From an uncultured Bacilli bacterium (GTDB lineage Bacteria; Bacillota_I; Bacilli_A; RF39; UBA660), in contig CANQKX010000014.1 in the NCBI GenBank assembly GCA_947624565.1, positions 1-34,688 on the forward strand: a DNA stretch of 34,688 bases, in the 5' to 3' direction. Below the pieces are notes generated by a model that saw only the letters and a program-made list of their open reading frames with translations, was not told the origin of the DNA and searched no databases. This document shows, piece by piece, positions 16,001-23,547 of this stretch. Each line of letters opens with the position of its first letter. The first letter of the stretch is position 1. The translations under genes and the position numbers were made by a program.

Positions 16001-19000
16001 TATATAATACTTTTTCTATATTTTCATTATTTTTTATTTCTTTTTCTAAATAATCATTAATTTCTTTATCATTAGTTGTATTTGTATAATTACTATTAGA
16101 TAAATATTTAAGTACAAACTCTTTAAGTTCCTTTTTAGTTTCATCATAATAATATTCACGATATAATCTACTATCAGCACTTTTAGTTAATGGATCTAAA
16201 TTATCTTCATATGTAAGATTAGATAAATATTTAGTTAAATTATCAACAAGTTTTGAACTACTATCTATTACATAATGATTAAATGTATAATCTATTTTTA
16301 AAGTACTAATTCTATAACTTGCCACCATATCATATGTATTATCATAAATAACTTCATATTCTCTTCTTTCATTATTTTTAAATACAACCTTTAATTTCTT
16401 TATTGTTTTTTGATTATCACTAGTTAAATAAGTTACTATATTACCATTTTCATCAACTGGTATAATGTGCATAATTTCTTGATTATATAATATATCATTT
16501 TCACTTATTTGCTTTGAACTTTCTATAATCTTTTTATATTCATAAAATGGCATTAATAAATTCAAATTATTATATAATGTTTCTTTATTTTCATCATATT
16601 CATCTAATTTATTAAACTTACTAACCTTTTCTGTTATAAATGTAGGAGTATTATCATAAGATGTATTTTTTAAATTCCAAATATTTTCATTAAATTTAGC
16701 ATTTTTCTTAAATAATGTTTCATTAACATTATCTTGATTAATGTAAGTTATACCCTTTTGAGTACTTTCAATATCATTTGAAACTAACTGATAATTATTT
16801 TCTGATTCTTTAAATTTATTTGATAAATTACTTCTAAATCCAGAACTTAAAGTTACATTATTTTTTATAATTAAATTACCATTATAAACACATGCTAGAT
16901 CACAAGATACTCCGCCACTACCACTCATAGAAACTTTAGTATAACTATTTAAAATACTAGAAGTACCTTTAACATCACCAACTAATGCACCTATAAAGTT
17001 CCAGTTACCTGACATTTTACCAATAGAATAACTATTTTTAATTGTAGAATTTTCTAATATACCTACTAATCCTCCAACTTGTTGAACATTCCATCCTACT
17101 GATAAATTTAAATTTTTAACACGGCAATTTTCAATAGTAGAATTATCACTTACATATCCAATTAATGATCCTGTTTGTGATTCGCTATTACTTTTTGTAA
17201 ATATATTAATTAAAACATTTTTAATAGTTGCCTTACTTGCTTTATTTGCTAAAGAACCTTGTGCACTATTTGATGGTAAAGTTACATTTTCTAATTTTAA
17301 ATTTTCTACTTTACCAGAACTAATTGAATTAAATAATGGTTTATTTAAATTTTTAATTGTATATCCATTACCATCTAAAGTACCTTGAAAATCAACATCA
17401 ATTAAAGCATTTGTATCTACTTTTATATCTGATGCATCTAAGTCATGAGTTAAAGTATATTTTCCTTTAGGATTTTTAATAATTTTTGTAATTAATTCTT
17501 CAAATGTTTCAGGTCTTGCTTCATTTTTACAAGTTCCTGATTTAATTAATCCAAAGTCAATTCTTAAATCACTTGTTTGCTTTTCATCTGTAACATTTTT
17601 ATAATCAATAACTAATATTAATCTTCCTTTTTCTTGTAATACACTATTTATTTTTCCATATACTGTTGGCATATTAGTCATAGATATTTTAACAAAATAT
17701 TTATCTATATTTTCTTTTAAATCAGATATATTTACTTCTTCAATCTCATTTGTATTTTTATATAAAGTAATATCAGTAATATCTTTTAGTTGTATATAAT
17801 TTTTATCAATTGATATTACCTCATCTAATATTAATTGATTATTATAATTATTTTTATTATTATTTATATTTGTATCAAGATCATAATTTGCATATACCTT
17901 AACATAGTATCGTAATATGTTTTCTTGTAGTTTTAATGTTAAATTATCATCATAAGCAAATTCTTTTATTATTTTATTATCTTCATCAAATACTTTAACT
18001 ACAATATTATCTGATAAATTACCAGATACTGATTTATCTTTATCATCTAAAGTAAATTTCATATTAATATTATTTTCATCTATATCATAATTAAAGTCTT
18101 CTACTTTAACAGGATCTTTTAATACTTCTACTTTAATCTTTGCAGCATTTTTTAAAGTTACCTTTTTACCATTACTTAATATAATTTCTTTAATAGTTAT
18201 TTCTTTTACTCCATAACTACTATAACCTTTTAATGTTATATAGTAATTATCATCTATATTTTCTATAGAATATTGTTTATTATTAATTATTACTTTATCA
18301 ACAGATAAATTTAAGTCTTCATCTAATCCTTCAATATTGAATTTTAATTTTATATCTTCATTTTTTTCAAAGAATTCATTACTACTTAAATTAGTTATTT
18401 TTATAGAATCATACTTATCTTTATTATAAAGACCATATGGTATAGTATATATAAGTTCATCTTTATAACTATTTTCATTTTTATCTACATCAAGTTTATT
18501 AGTATCTAGGTCATAATTACCATAGAATTTTAAATCGAATGTTTCTTCTCTTTTAATATTGTTAAATGTTATAGTATTTTCTCCTCTTTTTATAGATTTT
18601 ACATCACCATTTAACTCTACTTTACCACTTTCAAATCCACCTTTATCATCTACAACATTAAATTTAAATGTAGCACTTCCCTTATTATAATCTTCATTTA
18701 TTACTTCAAGATTTTTAATTGTAGGTTTATCTTTTAATACATCGATATTTATTACATAAGGTTTTACAGAGAAAAATTCATGAATATTATTATTATAATC
18801 TTCATATCTTAATTGCACTCTAGTTGCTTCTAGTTTTAATATTCCAGAATCACTAGGTACTGTAAAACTTATTATAGATGTAAATGGTGTATTTGTTTTG
18901 TCTGCATCATAATTTAGACCATTTACAGTTACTGCCGCTACTTCATTGTATCTATATTTTGATTTAATATTATCTGAAACAAATACTTCATATGTTACTT

Positions 19001-21212
19001 TATATTTTGGTTGTCCTTTAACTGGAAAAATAGTAGTTACAGTAGCATTTTTTATATAAATATCTGCTTGTGTAAGTATTTCTTTTTCACCAATATTTTT
19101 ACTTGTATAAATATATGTATTCATTCCTAAATTATAATCTGCTAAAAACTTAACTCTATATCTACCATCAACATTATTTTTATAAGATAAAGTTATAGTT
19201 GTTTCATCTTTAGAAACTTCCTTAGTATCAAGTATTTTTTCAGTAGAATCAACTAAAACTATTGTTAATTTTTCTAATGAGTTATCTATATCATTAAGTT
19301 TATAATTTGCAGTAATCTCTTCTTTTTTATTATCATATTTTAAGTTAATATCACTAATACTTGGTGAATCTTTTAAAACATTATAAGTTAATGTATCAAT
19401 ATTGAAATCTTTATTTCTTTCAAATACTTTTAAATTACTTAAGCCTACTTTATCAATAGTTATATCATATTTACCAAATTTAGAAGTATCTATATCATCT
19501 ATAATAACTTGATAATTATTTTCATTTATCTTTGTAACTTTATATTCTTTATTATTAATTACAACTGTATCAACATTAAATCCTTTATCATTTGTACTTT
19601 CAAAAGTAATAATAGGTTTCTCATTCTTTTTTATTGCTTCAGAAATATTTACATTAAATAATTTAAAATTATAACCACTTGTTACTATAATTTCTTTTGT
19701 AGTAATAATTTCATCTTTATTTTTATCATCTGTTATATCATTTAATTCATTAGTATCTAAATCATACTGTGCATTTATTATAACGCTATAAGTTACATTT
19801 TCTTTAAATTCATATGTAATATGATTTTCTTTTTTTATTTTTTTATTTATTACTTCATTACCATCTTGATCTTTAACTATAACACTACCTTTATAGTAAT
19901 TATCTTCATCTTTTATTAATGCACCATCTTTATCTTCAAATGTAAAACTAAATATATTATTTTCATCATCAACACTAAACATATCAATATATGGAATATC
20001 TTTTAATACTTCTAACTTTATATTAAGTTTTGCATCCACTTTATTATCATTACTTAAAATTACTTTTGAAATTTTAAATTCGTGTACCCCAGATTTATTT
20101 GGAGCATTTAAAGTAACAGTATATATATCTTCATTTCTTACGACATCATACTCTTTATTATCTATTATAACTTTTTTTATTGTTTCATTTGGACTAACAG
20201 TAGCATTAAATTGTAGTGTTATACTTTCTTTTTTTGATACATAATAATTATTTTGATTAATTTCACTTAATTCAACTTTATAATCTACATTATTAGCATT
20301 TTCAACACTCTCAGCAACATCTACTACATCAACATATCCATCATTGTTTAAATCAAGTTGACTATATTCTTTATATATACTAGTTTTTTTATTTAAATTA
20401 TTTTGATTTAAATCATCAATAGATTTTATATCAATAATATAATTAATAATGTCTTTAGCATCTTCATAATCAATAATATTGTCTTTATTAACATCTCTTT
20501 TATTAAAATTAAATAAGTTTAAGGATAGTAATATTATAATTAAGAAAAGAGTTAAACAAATAGATAATATTTTTATTCTTTTTTTATTTTTAATATTAGA
20601 TTTATTAATTAATATAATTATCATAATAAGTATTAAAATTAAAATTGATGATACTATCATGTTATAACGATTAGTAAATACTTTAGTAATATCAATTTCT
20701 TTTTTATAATCATTTACTTTATCATTTTTAGGAACTACTTCATCTTCATTAGCGTCTTTAGTTACTAATAATTTTATAGTAGAATCATCATACTCAAATT
20801 TATTTACTCCATCAGAAGATGAAATATTATTCAATGTAATATAAGTATCACCAACATTTGCTTTTTCTTTTACTTTTAAACGTAATGTTAGTATATTACC
20901 AGATATTTTACCTGCCCTATTTATCATACCAAATTTATTATTTGAATCATTATAAATAATATTAGATTCCTGTGATTTAAAATTATTATTATCTATTTCC
21001 TCAAATACTTCTTTATCATAACTAAGTGTAGAAGTTAATGCATATATATTATGATTATCTGTAAGTTTTGCAGTTACTATTACATCATCACCAATATCTA
21101 AAATATCTTTATCTGATGATAAAGAAACTAAATTTTCCGCTAAAACATTTAATGGAAATATAAAAGTTATTATTGTTAATAAAATAAAATATCTAATTTT
21201 TCTTAATTTCAT
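13011..21212 (-). CDS. Giant M26-family (IgA1 protease/Zmp-like) surface metallopeptidase
   Basis: 2733 aa. In order: signal peptide (1-25, cut after LNVLA); cohesin-like beta domain (27-150); two membrane helices (about 186-204 and 213-234) joined by a Lys-rich loop; two dockerin-type EF-hand loops (240-251 and 287-298, all Asp/Asn ligands present); four modules of about 210 aa (308-1135), each with a VLKD motif (402, 612, 825, 1030) and a Y(D/N)L-type motif; a beta-helix region with GLUG-like repeats (1237-1432); the M26 catalytic region (about 1550-2300) with HETAH at 2025-2029 and E2049 exactly 20 residues later, the pattern of IgA1 proteases; a second beta-helix (2344-2572); and an acidic tail without LPXTG. 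Positive-inside topology puts nearly everything outside. Substrate unknown; host glycoprotein or immunoglobulin cleavage is only family-based. Confidence 0.9.
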   Translation of the reverse strand: MKLRKIRYFILLTIITFIFPLNVLAENLVSLSSDKDILDIGDDVIVTAKLTDNHNIYALTSTLSYDKEVFEEIDNNNFKSQESNIIYNDSNNKFGMINRAGKISGNILTLRLKVKEKANVGDTYITLNNISSSDGVNKFEYDDSTIKLLVTKDANEDEVVPKNDKVNDYKKEIDITKVFTNRYNMIVSSILILILIMIIILINKSNIKNKKRIKILSICLTLFLIIILLSLNLFNFNKRDVNKDNIIDYEDAKDIINYIIDIKSIDDLNQNNLNKKTSIYKEYSQLDLNNDGYVDVVDVAESVENANNVDYKVELSEINQNNYYVSKKESITLQFNATVSPNETIKKVIIDNKEYDVVRNEDIYTVTLNAPNKSGVHEFKISKVILSNDNKVDAKLNIKLEVLKDIPYIDMFSVDDENNIFSFTFEDKDGALIKDEDNYYKGSVIVKDQDGNEVINKKIKKENHITYEFKENVTYSVIINAQYDLDTNELNDITDDKNKDEIITTKEIIVTSGYNFKLFNVNISEAIKKNEKPIITFESTNDKGFNVDTVVINNKEYKVTKINENNYQVIIDDIDTSKFGKYDITIDKVGLSNLKVFERNKDFNIDTLTYNVLKDSPSISDINLKYDNKKEEITANYKLNDIDNSLEKLTIVLVDSTEKILDTKEVSKDETTITLSYKNNVDGRYRVKFLADYNLGMNTYIYTSKNIGEKEILTQADIYIKNATVTTIFPVKGQPKYKVTYEVFVSDNIKSKYRYNEVAAVTVNGLNYDADKTNTPFTSIISFTVPSDSGILKLEATRVQLRYEDYNNNIHEFFSVKPYVINIDVLKDKPTIKNLEVINEDYNKGSATFKFNVVDDKGGFESGKVELNGDVKSIKRGENTITFNNIKREETFDLKFYGNYDLDTNKLDVDKNENSYKDELIYTIPYGLYNKDKYDSIKITNLSSNEFFEKNEDIKLKFNIEGLDEDLNLSVDKVIINNKQYSIENIDDNYYITLKGYSSYGVKEITIKEIILSNGKKVTLKNAAKIKVEVLKDPVKVEDFNYDIDENNINMKFTLDDKDKSVSGNLSDNIVVKVFDEDNKIIKEFAYDDNLTLKLQENILRYYVKVYANYDLDTNINNNKNNYNNQLILDEVISIDKNYIQLKDITDITLYKNTNEIEEVNISDLKENIDKYFVKISMTNMPTVYGKINSVLQEKGRLILVIDYKNVTDEKQTSDLRIDFGLIKSGTCKNEARPETFEELITKIIKNPKGKYTLTHDLDASDIKVDTNALIDVDFQGTLDGNGYTIKNLNKPLFNSISSGKVENLKLENVTLPSNSAQGSLANKASKATIKNVLINIFTKSNSESQTGSLIGYVSDNSTIENCRVKNLNLSVGWNVQQVGGLVGILENSTIKNSYSIGKMSGNWNFIGALVGDVKGTSSILNSYTKVSMSGSGGVSCDLACVYNGNLIIKNNVTLSSGFRSNLSNKFKESENNYQLVSNDIESTQKGITYINQDNVNETLFKKNAKFNENIWNLKNTSYDNTPTFITEKVSKFNKLDEYDENKETLYNNLNLLMPFYEYKKIIESSKQISENDILYNQEIMHIIPVDENGNIVTYLTSDNQKTIKKLKVVFKNNERREYEVIYDNTYDMVASYRISTLKIDYTFNHYVIDSSSKLVDNLTKYLSNLTYEDNLDPLTKSADSRLYREYYYDETKKELKEFVLKYLSNSNYTNTTNDKEINDYLEKEIKNNENIEKVLYTYNYFKRFYSFDIDGIMLNDLILFDMQGFNKNLNPYDISLKFISNDNNLKLSNTNDTYNRMFFEYTNKETIPDFLEYLVTTLTDEKVDRWYASKFKGYLSEVNIDNRDDILYTLWDHIKSKDIKPNGSYATWYNYALPIITLPENAAYIISTPTQFIIGAQRTYIPDPNDINAQESLRQRVKTYTDRMKEYYTNAAKILGDAKYFNDIHTIQIDKRYTYDLSGNLIFQNQYTTQEPFHKNFNEVVNVWAYNDYNAATANGTSIIWRVEGLMDGDLSKGSEYTYHTWSHETAHNMDARLFLKNKGRRTGAGGEDYADGNLTQSFGDGTINMNISVNYPIDANVTSNLTPERIDTPEKIHDFYQKMFEVSDFLDYLEALAFLQLSPLEQSKVAVQVSYLDSNGKTTSASNTTRYTVLTEDDFKKMNLKSISDLWDNKIIIKPGVSEYETVGINRYGGYSLYTRRWYQPHDDNGRPDSYSFKEFAFEMLGYKGYDDGYIEYYSDNHGEDGDLGALRAITNDSNMTFKKYKLDRYNMMKENMSKMKYIDANQVIEDYKNALKSDAMNNDRSVKQSTNVKRRNYYYIKRITNDFRTDIYADTSKTDVHVKNAEAFIKAINTNPYYTIVLDNDIDFSSYNEGSSIITKEFSGIIKGENHKIYNLNIPLFNSINAAKIYDLKIQDVNINISEDRLGALSKNSYNSEIKGVILKDITINANNHKEVGTLIGYLQNTKISDTHASLFNVSGSTRIGGLIGFGQGGNYIYSSSANGNAVGSSNAVGLLAGEANGDTLTNTYAVGTVKGASDVGGLVGWADNSSIINNFAKVDVTANSNTGGFVGKVVTKANIKNNISFSNNANGYKFDGRTDTNVFENGYLNNYEIDEYIGKTALSKNVSTSSITSISFEGTRNREFYTTILGWSEDIWDLSLVEDGFLPKLKGNDTSENIIIITEDKQSIDSLNTVLQEENIIFKKEDESDKELKESDDNEQIDSNEETKKDLNN

Positions 21213-21237
21213 ATTACATTATATCCTCTCTAAATGC

Positions 21238-21252
21238 TTGTTATTGTAACAA
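21238..21252. promoter_or_regulatory. Operator-like inverted repeat over the M26 gene -10
   Basis: TTGTTA-TTG-TAACAA, a perfect 6+6 inverted repeat centred on the -10 box (21243-21248). A repressor bound here would block the promoter. Confidence 0.5.
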
Positions 21253-21271
21253 AAAAACATCATACTGTCAA
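21243..21271 (-). promoter_or_regulatory. Near-consensus SigA promoter of the M26 gene
   Basis: TTGACA (21266-21271), 17-base spacer, TACAAT (21243-21248). Transcription should start near 21236, giving a leader of about 24 bases with a GAGAGGAT ribosome site. One of the strongest promoters in the window. Confidence 0.85.
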
Positions 21272-21428
21272 TGTTTTATAGATATTAAATTAAGAATAAT
21301 CACTATCATACTTTGTCTATTTTATAATTTATATTATATAATATATACTTATGTTATTCAACAAGTATATTCAATTTTTTGTATAATTACAGTCTTAATG
21401 TGTAAAATTGTACTTTTTAAGATTTTAT

Positions 21429-21452
21429 AAAAAAAATACTTTTAAGTATTTT
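21429..21452 (-). terminator. Terminator of the 144-aa unknown gene
   Basis: AAAATACTT/AAGTATTTT stem and T run directly after the TGA stop. The remaining stretch to 21237 holds no gene that I can see. Confidence 0.7.
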
Positions 21453-21887
21453 TCATAATTTTATTCCTTTTCCAATTATTTTATATACATCATTTCCATA
21501 TATAATATTAGATTGTTCGTATATATAATTATCACATTTTTTCATATTAATAAAAAATTTGTCATCATAATAGTATACCTCATTATCTAAATAATCAAGT
21601 GGATCATCTACTTCATATAAAAATAAAGTATCTTTTAATACATTTAATTTTAAATTTACTATATCATCTTCATATAAATCATAATCATTTTCCTGTATCT
21701 CAAGTATCATTCCATAATATTTATTTATATATAACTCTAAATCATATGAGTTACAAAAACAATAATCATAATACTCCTCAAGTTCATTAAATACTTTAAT
21801 TAAAGTATTTTTTATATCATTTTTTAAATATTTATTTTTATCGTATAAATAAATAACTATTTTATTTGAATTACTCTCAACCTTCAT
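21453..21887 (-). CDS. Unknown acidic Tyr-rich protein (144 aa)
   Basis: No family recognised. It is cytoplasmic by appearance (no signal peptide or membrane helix) and rich in Tyr, Asp, Asn and Ile, with a predicted alternation of beta strands and one helix (about 21-40). The ATG at 21887 is chosen because GTGATG lies upstream; GTG and ATG codons at 21899 and 21896 are alternatives. It ends in TGA, the clearest case here that TGA is a stop. A CATATAAT element (21906-21913) like that before yunB lies upstream, so sporulation expression is possible but unproven. Confidence 0.7.
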   Translation of the reverse strand: MKVESNSNKIVIYLYDKNKYLKNDIKNTLIKVFNELEEYYDYCFCNSYDLELYINKYYGMILEIQENDYDLYEDDIVNLKLNVLKDTLFLYEVDDPLDYLDNEVYYYDDKFFINMKKCDNYIYEQSNIIYGNDVYKIIGKGIKL

Positions 21888-21905
21888 ATAATACATCACT
21901 ACTAA

Positions 21906-21913
21906 ATTATATG
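21906..21913 (-). promoter_or_regulatory. SigE-like -10 or SigA -10 before the 144-aa gene
   Basis: CATATAAT on the minus strand, identical to the element before yunB. It contains TATAAT, so a SigA reading is equally possible; no clear -35 for either. Confidence 0.35.
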
Positions 21914-21940
21914 AAAAAAAGGAAAAATTACTCTTCCTTT
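21914..21940 (-). terminator. Terminator of ysxC
   Basis: AAAGGAA/TTCCTTT stem, nine-base loop, then seven T residues, overlapping the end of the coding region. Confidence 0.75.
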
Positions 21941-22524
21941 TGATAAACTATTTTATCTATTATACTAATTATTTCACTTTTACCAAGTTTAGTTGAACTT
22001 GAAAATAATACAAAATTATCTTCAGGATTTATATTTAATTCATCTTCTATTAATTTAACTTGCTTATCTCTAAGTGTTCTTCCTATTTTATCTACTTTAG
22101 TTGCTACTACAGTTACACTTAAATCATGATACTTTAAAAAATTGTACATAAGTAAATCATCTTGTGTTGGTTTATGTCTAAAATCAATTAATAAAAAAAC
22201 TTCTTTTAAATTATCTCTATTAGTTAAATACTCTTCTATCATCATACCAAATTTTTGCTGTCTTTCTTTACTTACATTTGCAAAACCATAACCTGGTACA
22301 TCTACTAAGTAAAAATCATCATTAACTATATAAAAATTTAGTGTCTGAGTCTTTCCAGGTTTACCTGATACTCTCGCAAAATTTCTTCTTTCTATTATTG
22401 AATTTATAAAACTACTCTTACCTACATTACTTCTTCCAACAAGTAAAAATTCTGGTTTTTTATCTGTAGGATATTGACTTTGTCTAACTGCACTAATAGA
22501 CAAATCAACACTATTAATTTTCAT
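21928..22524 (-). CDS. ysxC: Ribosome biogenesis GTPase YsxC (EngB)
   Basis: Essential TrmE-Era-family GTPase for late 50S assembly. 198 aa, normal length. G1 GRSNVGKSS (30-38), G2 GKTQT, G3 DVPGYG, G4 TKVDK and G5 FSSSTKLG are all present. AAAGGTGAT lies four bases before the ATG. It has its own promoter inside the preceding nrnA terminator and its own terminator. In Bacillus it follows lon; here it does not. Confidence 0.96.
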   Translation of the reverse strand: MKINSVDLSISAVRQSQYPTDKKPEFLLVGRSNVGKSSFINSIIERRNFARVSGKPGKTQTLNFYIVNDDFYLVDVPGYGFANVSKERQQKFGMMIEEYLTNRDNLKEVFLLIDFRHKPTQDDLLMYNFLKYHDLSVTVVATKVDKIGRTLRDKQVKLIEDELNINPEDNFVLFSSSTKLGKSEIISIIDKIVYQKEE

Positions 22525-22542
22525 TTAAATCACCTTTTTATA

Positions 22543-22571
22543 ATTATACCAAAATAAAAAAAATAAAGCAA
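22543..22571 (-). promoter_or_regulatory. Promoter of ysxC inside the nrnA terminator
   Basis: TTGCTT (22566-22571), 17-base spacer, TGG-TATAAT (extended -10, 22543-22548). The -35 box lies within the terminator stem of the upstream gene. Confidence 0.65.
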
Positions 22572-22582
22572 ATTGCCTTATT
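22554..22582 (-). terminator. Terminator of ackA-nrnA
   Basis: AATAAGGCA/TGCTTTATT stem (one G-U pair), three-base loop, then T residues. Confidence 0.75.
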
Positions 22583-23534
22583 TTAATGATTTTTTATATT
22601 CTGCGCATAATTCATCTAATTCTTTTACAATATCTTGCATCTCATCAAATGTCTTTATTTTTGCACCTGATGAAAATTTATGTCCACCACCATTATGCCT
22701 TTCTAAAACCTTATTTATTATAGGTCCTCTACTTCTAGCATTAACTCTAATAATTCCTTGTTTTATATCTTCTGAAAAAGTTATCCATACTAAAACTTCA
22801 TCTATATTATTAAAGTTATTTACTAAATTACCACTACTTGCAGGATCTACCTCAAAACTTCTTATTATTTCATCAGTTAATTTAATATATCCAAGACCAT
22901 TTTCTGTAACTATTAAATTTTGATACATATATCCTTGAAGCCTAATTTCTGATAATGGCCTTCTATATAAATCATCATAAAGTGATGTGAAATCAATTTT
23001 AGTATCATCAATAAGTTTAGACACTAATCTCATTGTATCCGCAGTTGTGTAATAAAATAAGAATCTATTTGTATCTGATACTAATCCTATAAATAATCTT
23101 TCTGCAGCATATTTAGTCATTTTTAATTTAGTATCATAAGTTAATTCAATAATCATCTGACAAACACTTGATTTAGTATCATCTACCCATCTAACTGAAC
23201 CAAATTCATCTATTTCTGGATGATGATCAATCTTAATTACATCTTTAAAATCATTTACATTACTTATACCATCTATTCTTTTTAAATCAGGTGTATCACA
23301 AACTATTAATAATGCATCTTTAAATATTGATTCATCTACTTTATCTATTTGACCTAACCATTTAAACTTTGTTGATGAAGTACCAATAGTATAAACTTGT
23401 TTTTTAGGAAATGTTTCTTTTATTATTTCTCTTAAACCTATAGTACTACCTAATGCATCTGGATCTGCACCTATATGTCTAGCTAAAATAATGATATCAT
23501 TTTCTTTTATTTTTTTATATATTTCTTTTTTCAT
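22578..23534 (-). CDS. nrnA: DHH/DHHA1 phosphoesterase, NrnA-like nanoRNase/pAp phosphatase
   Basis: NrnA removes the last nucleotides of short RNA fragments and hydrolyses pAp; related enzymes cleave cyclic dinucleotides. 318 aa, typical. Metal motifs are RHIGADPDALGS (19-30), VCDTPD (about 82), IDHHPE (DHH, about 107) and a DTNRF segment near 160; the DHHA1 part ends with the substrate-binding GGGHKFSSGA (about 288). No membrane or PAS/GGDEF parts, so it is not GdpP. It starts 13 bases after ackA and is surely in its operon. Exact substrate is uncertain within the family. Confidence 0.9.
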   Translation of the reverse strand: MKKEIYKKIKENDIIILARHIGADPDALGSTIGLREIIKETFPKKQVYTIGTSSTKFKWLGQIDKVDESIFKDALLIVCDTPDLKRIDGISNVNDFKDVIKIDHHPEIDEFGSVRWVDDTKSSVCQMIIELTYDTKLKMTKYAAERLFIGLVSDTNRFLFYYTTADTMRLVSKLIDDTKIDFTSLYDDLYRRPLSEIRLQGYMYQNLIVTENGLGYIKLTDEIIRSFEVDPASSGNLVNNFNNIDEVLVWITFSEDIKQGIIRVNARSRGPIINKVLERHNGGGHKFSSGAKIKTFDEMQDIVKELDELCAEYKKSLK

Positions 23535-23547
23535 AATACACTCTTTT

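Noticed and set aside
21272-21428. Possible small gene between the M26 promoter and the 144-aa gene
   Set aside because: Both strands are AT-rich with frequent stops and no ribosome site with a following frame; I see only the terminator and promoter flanks.
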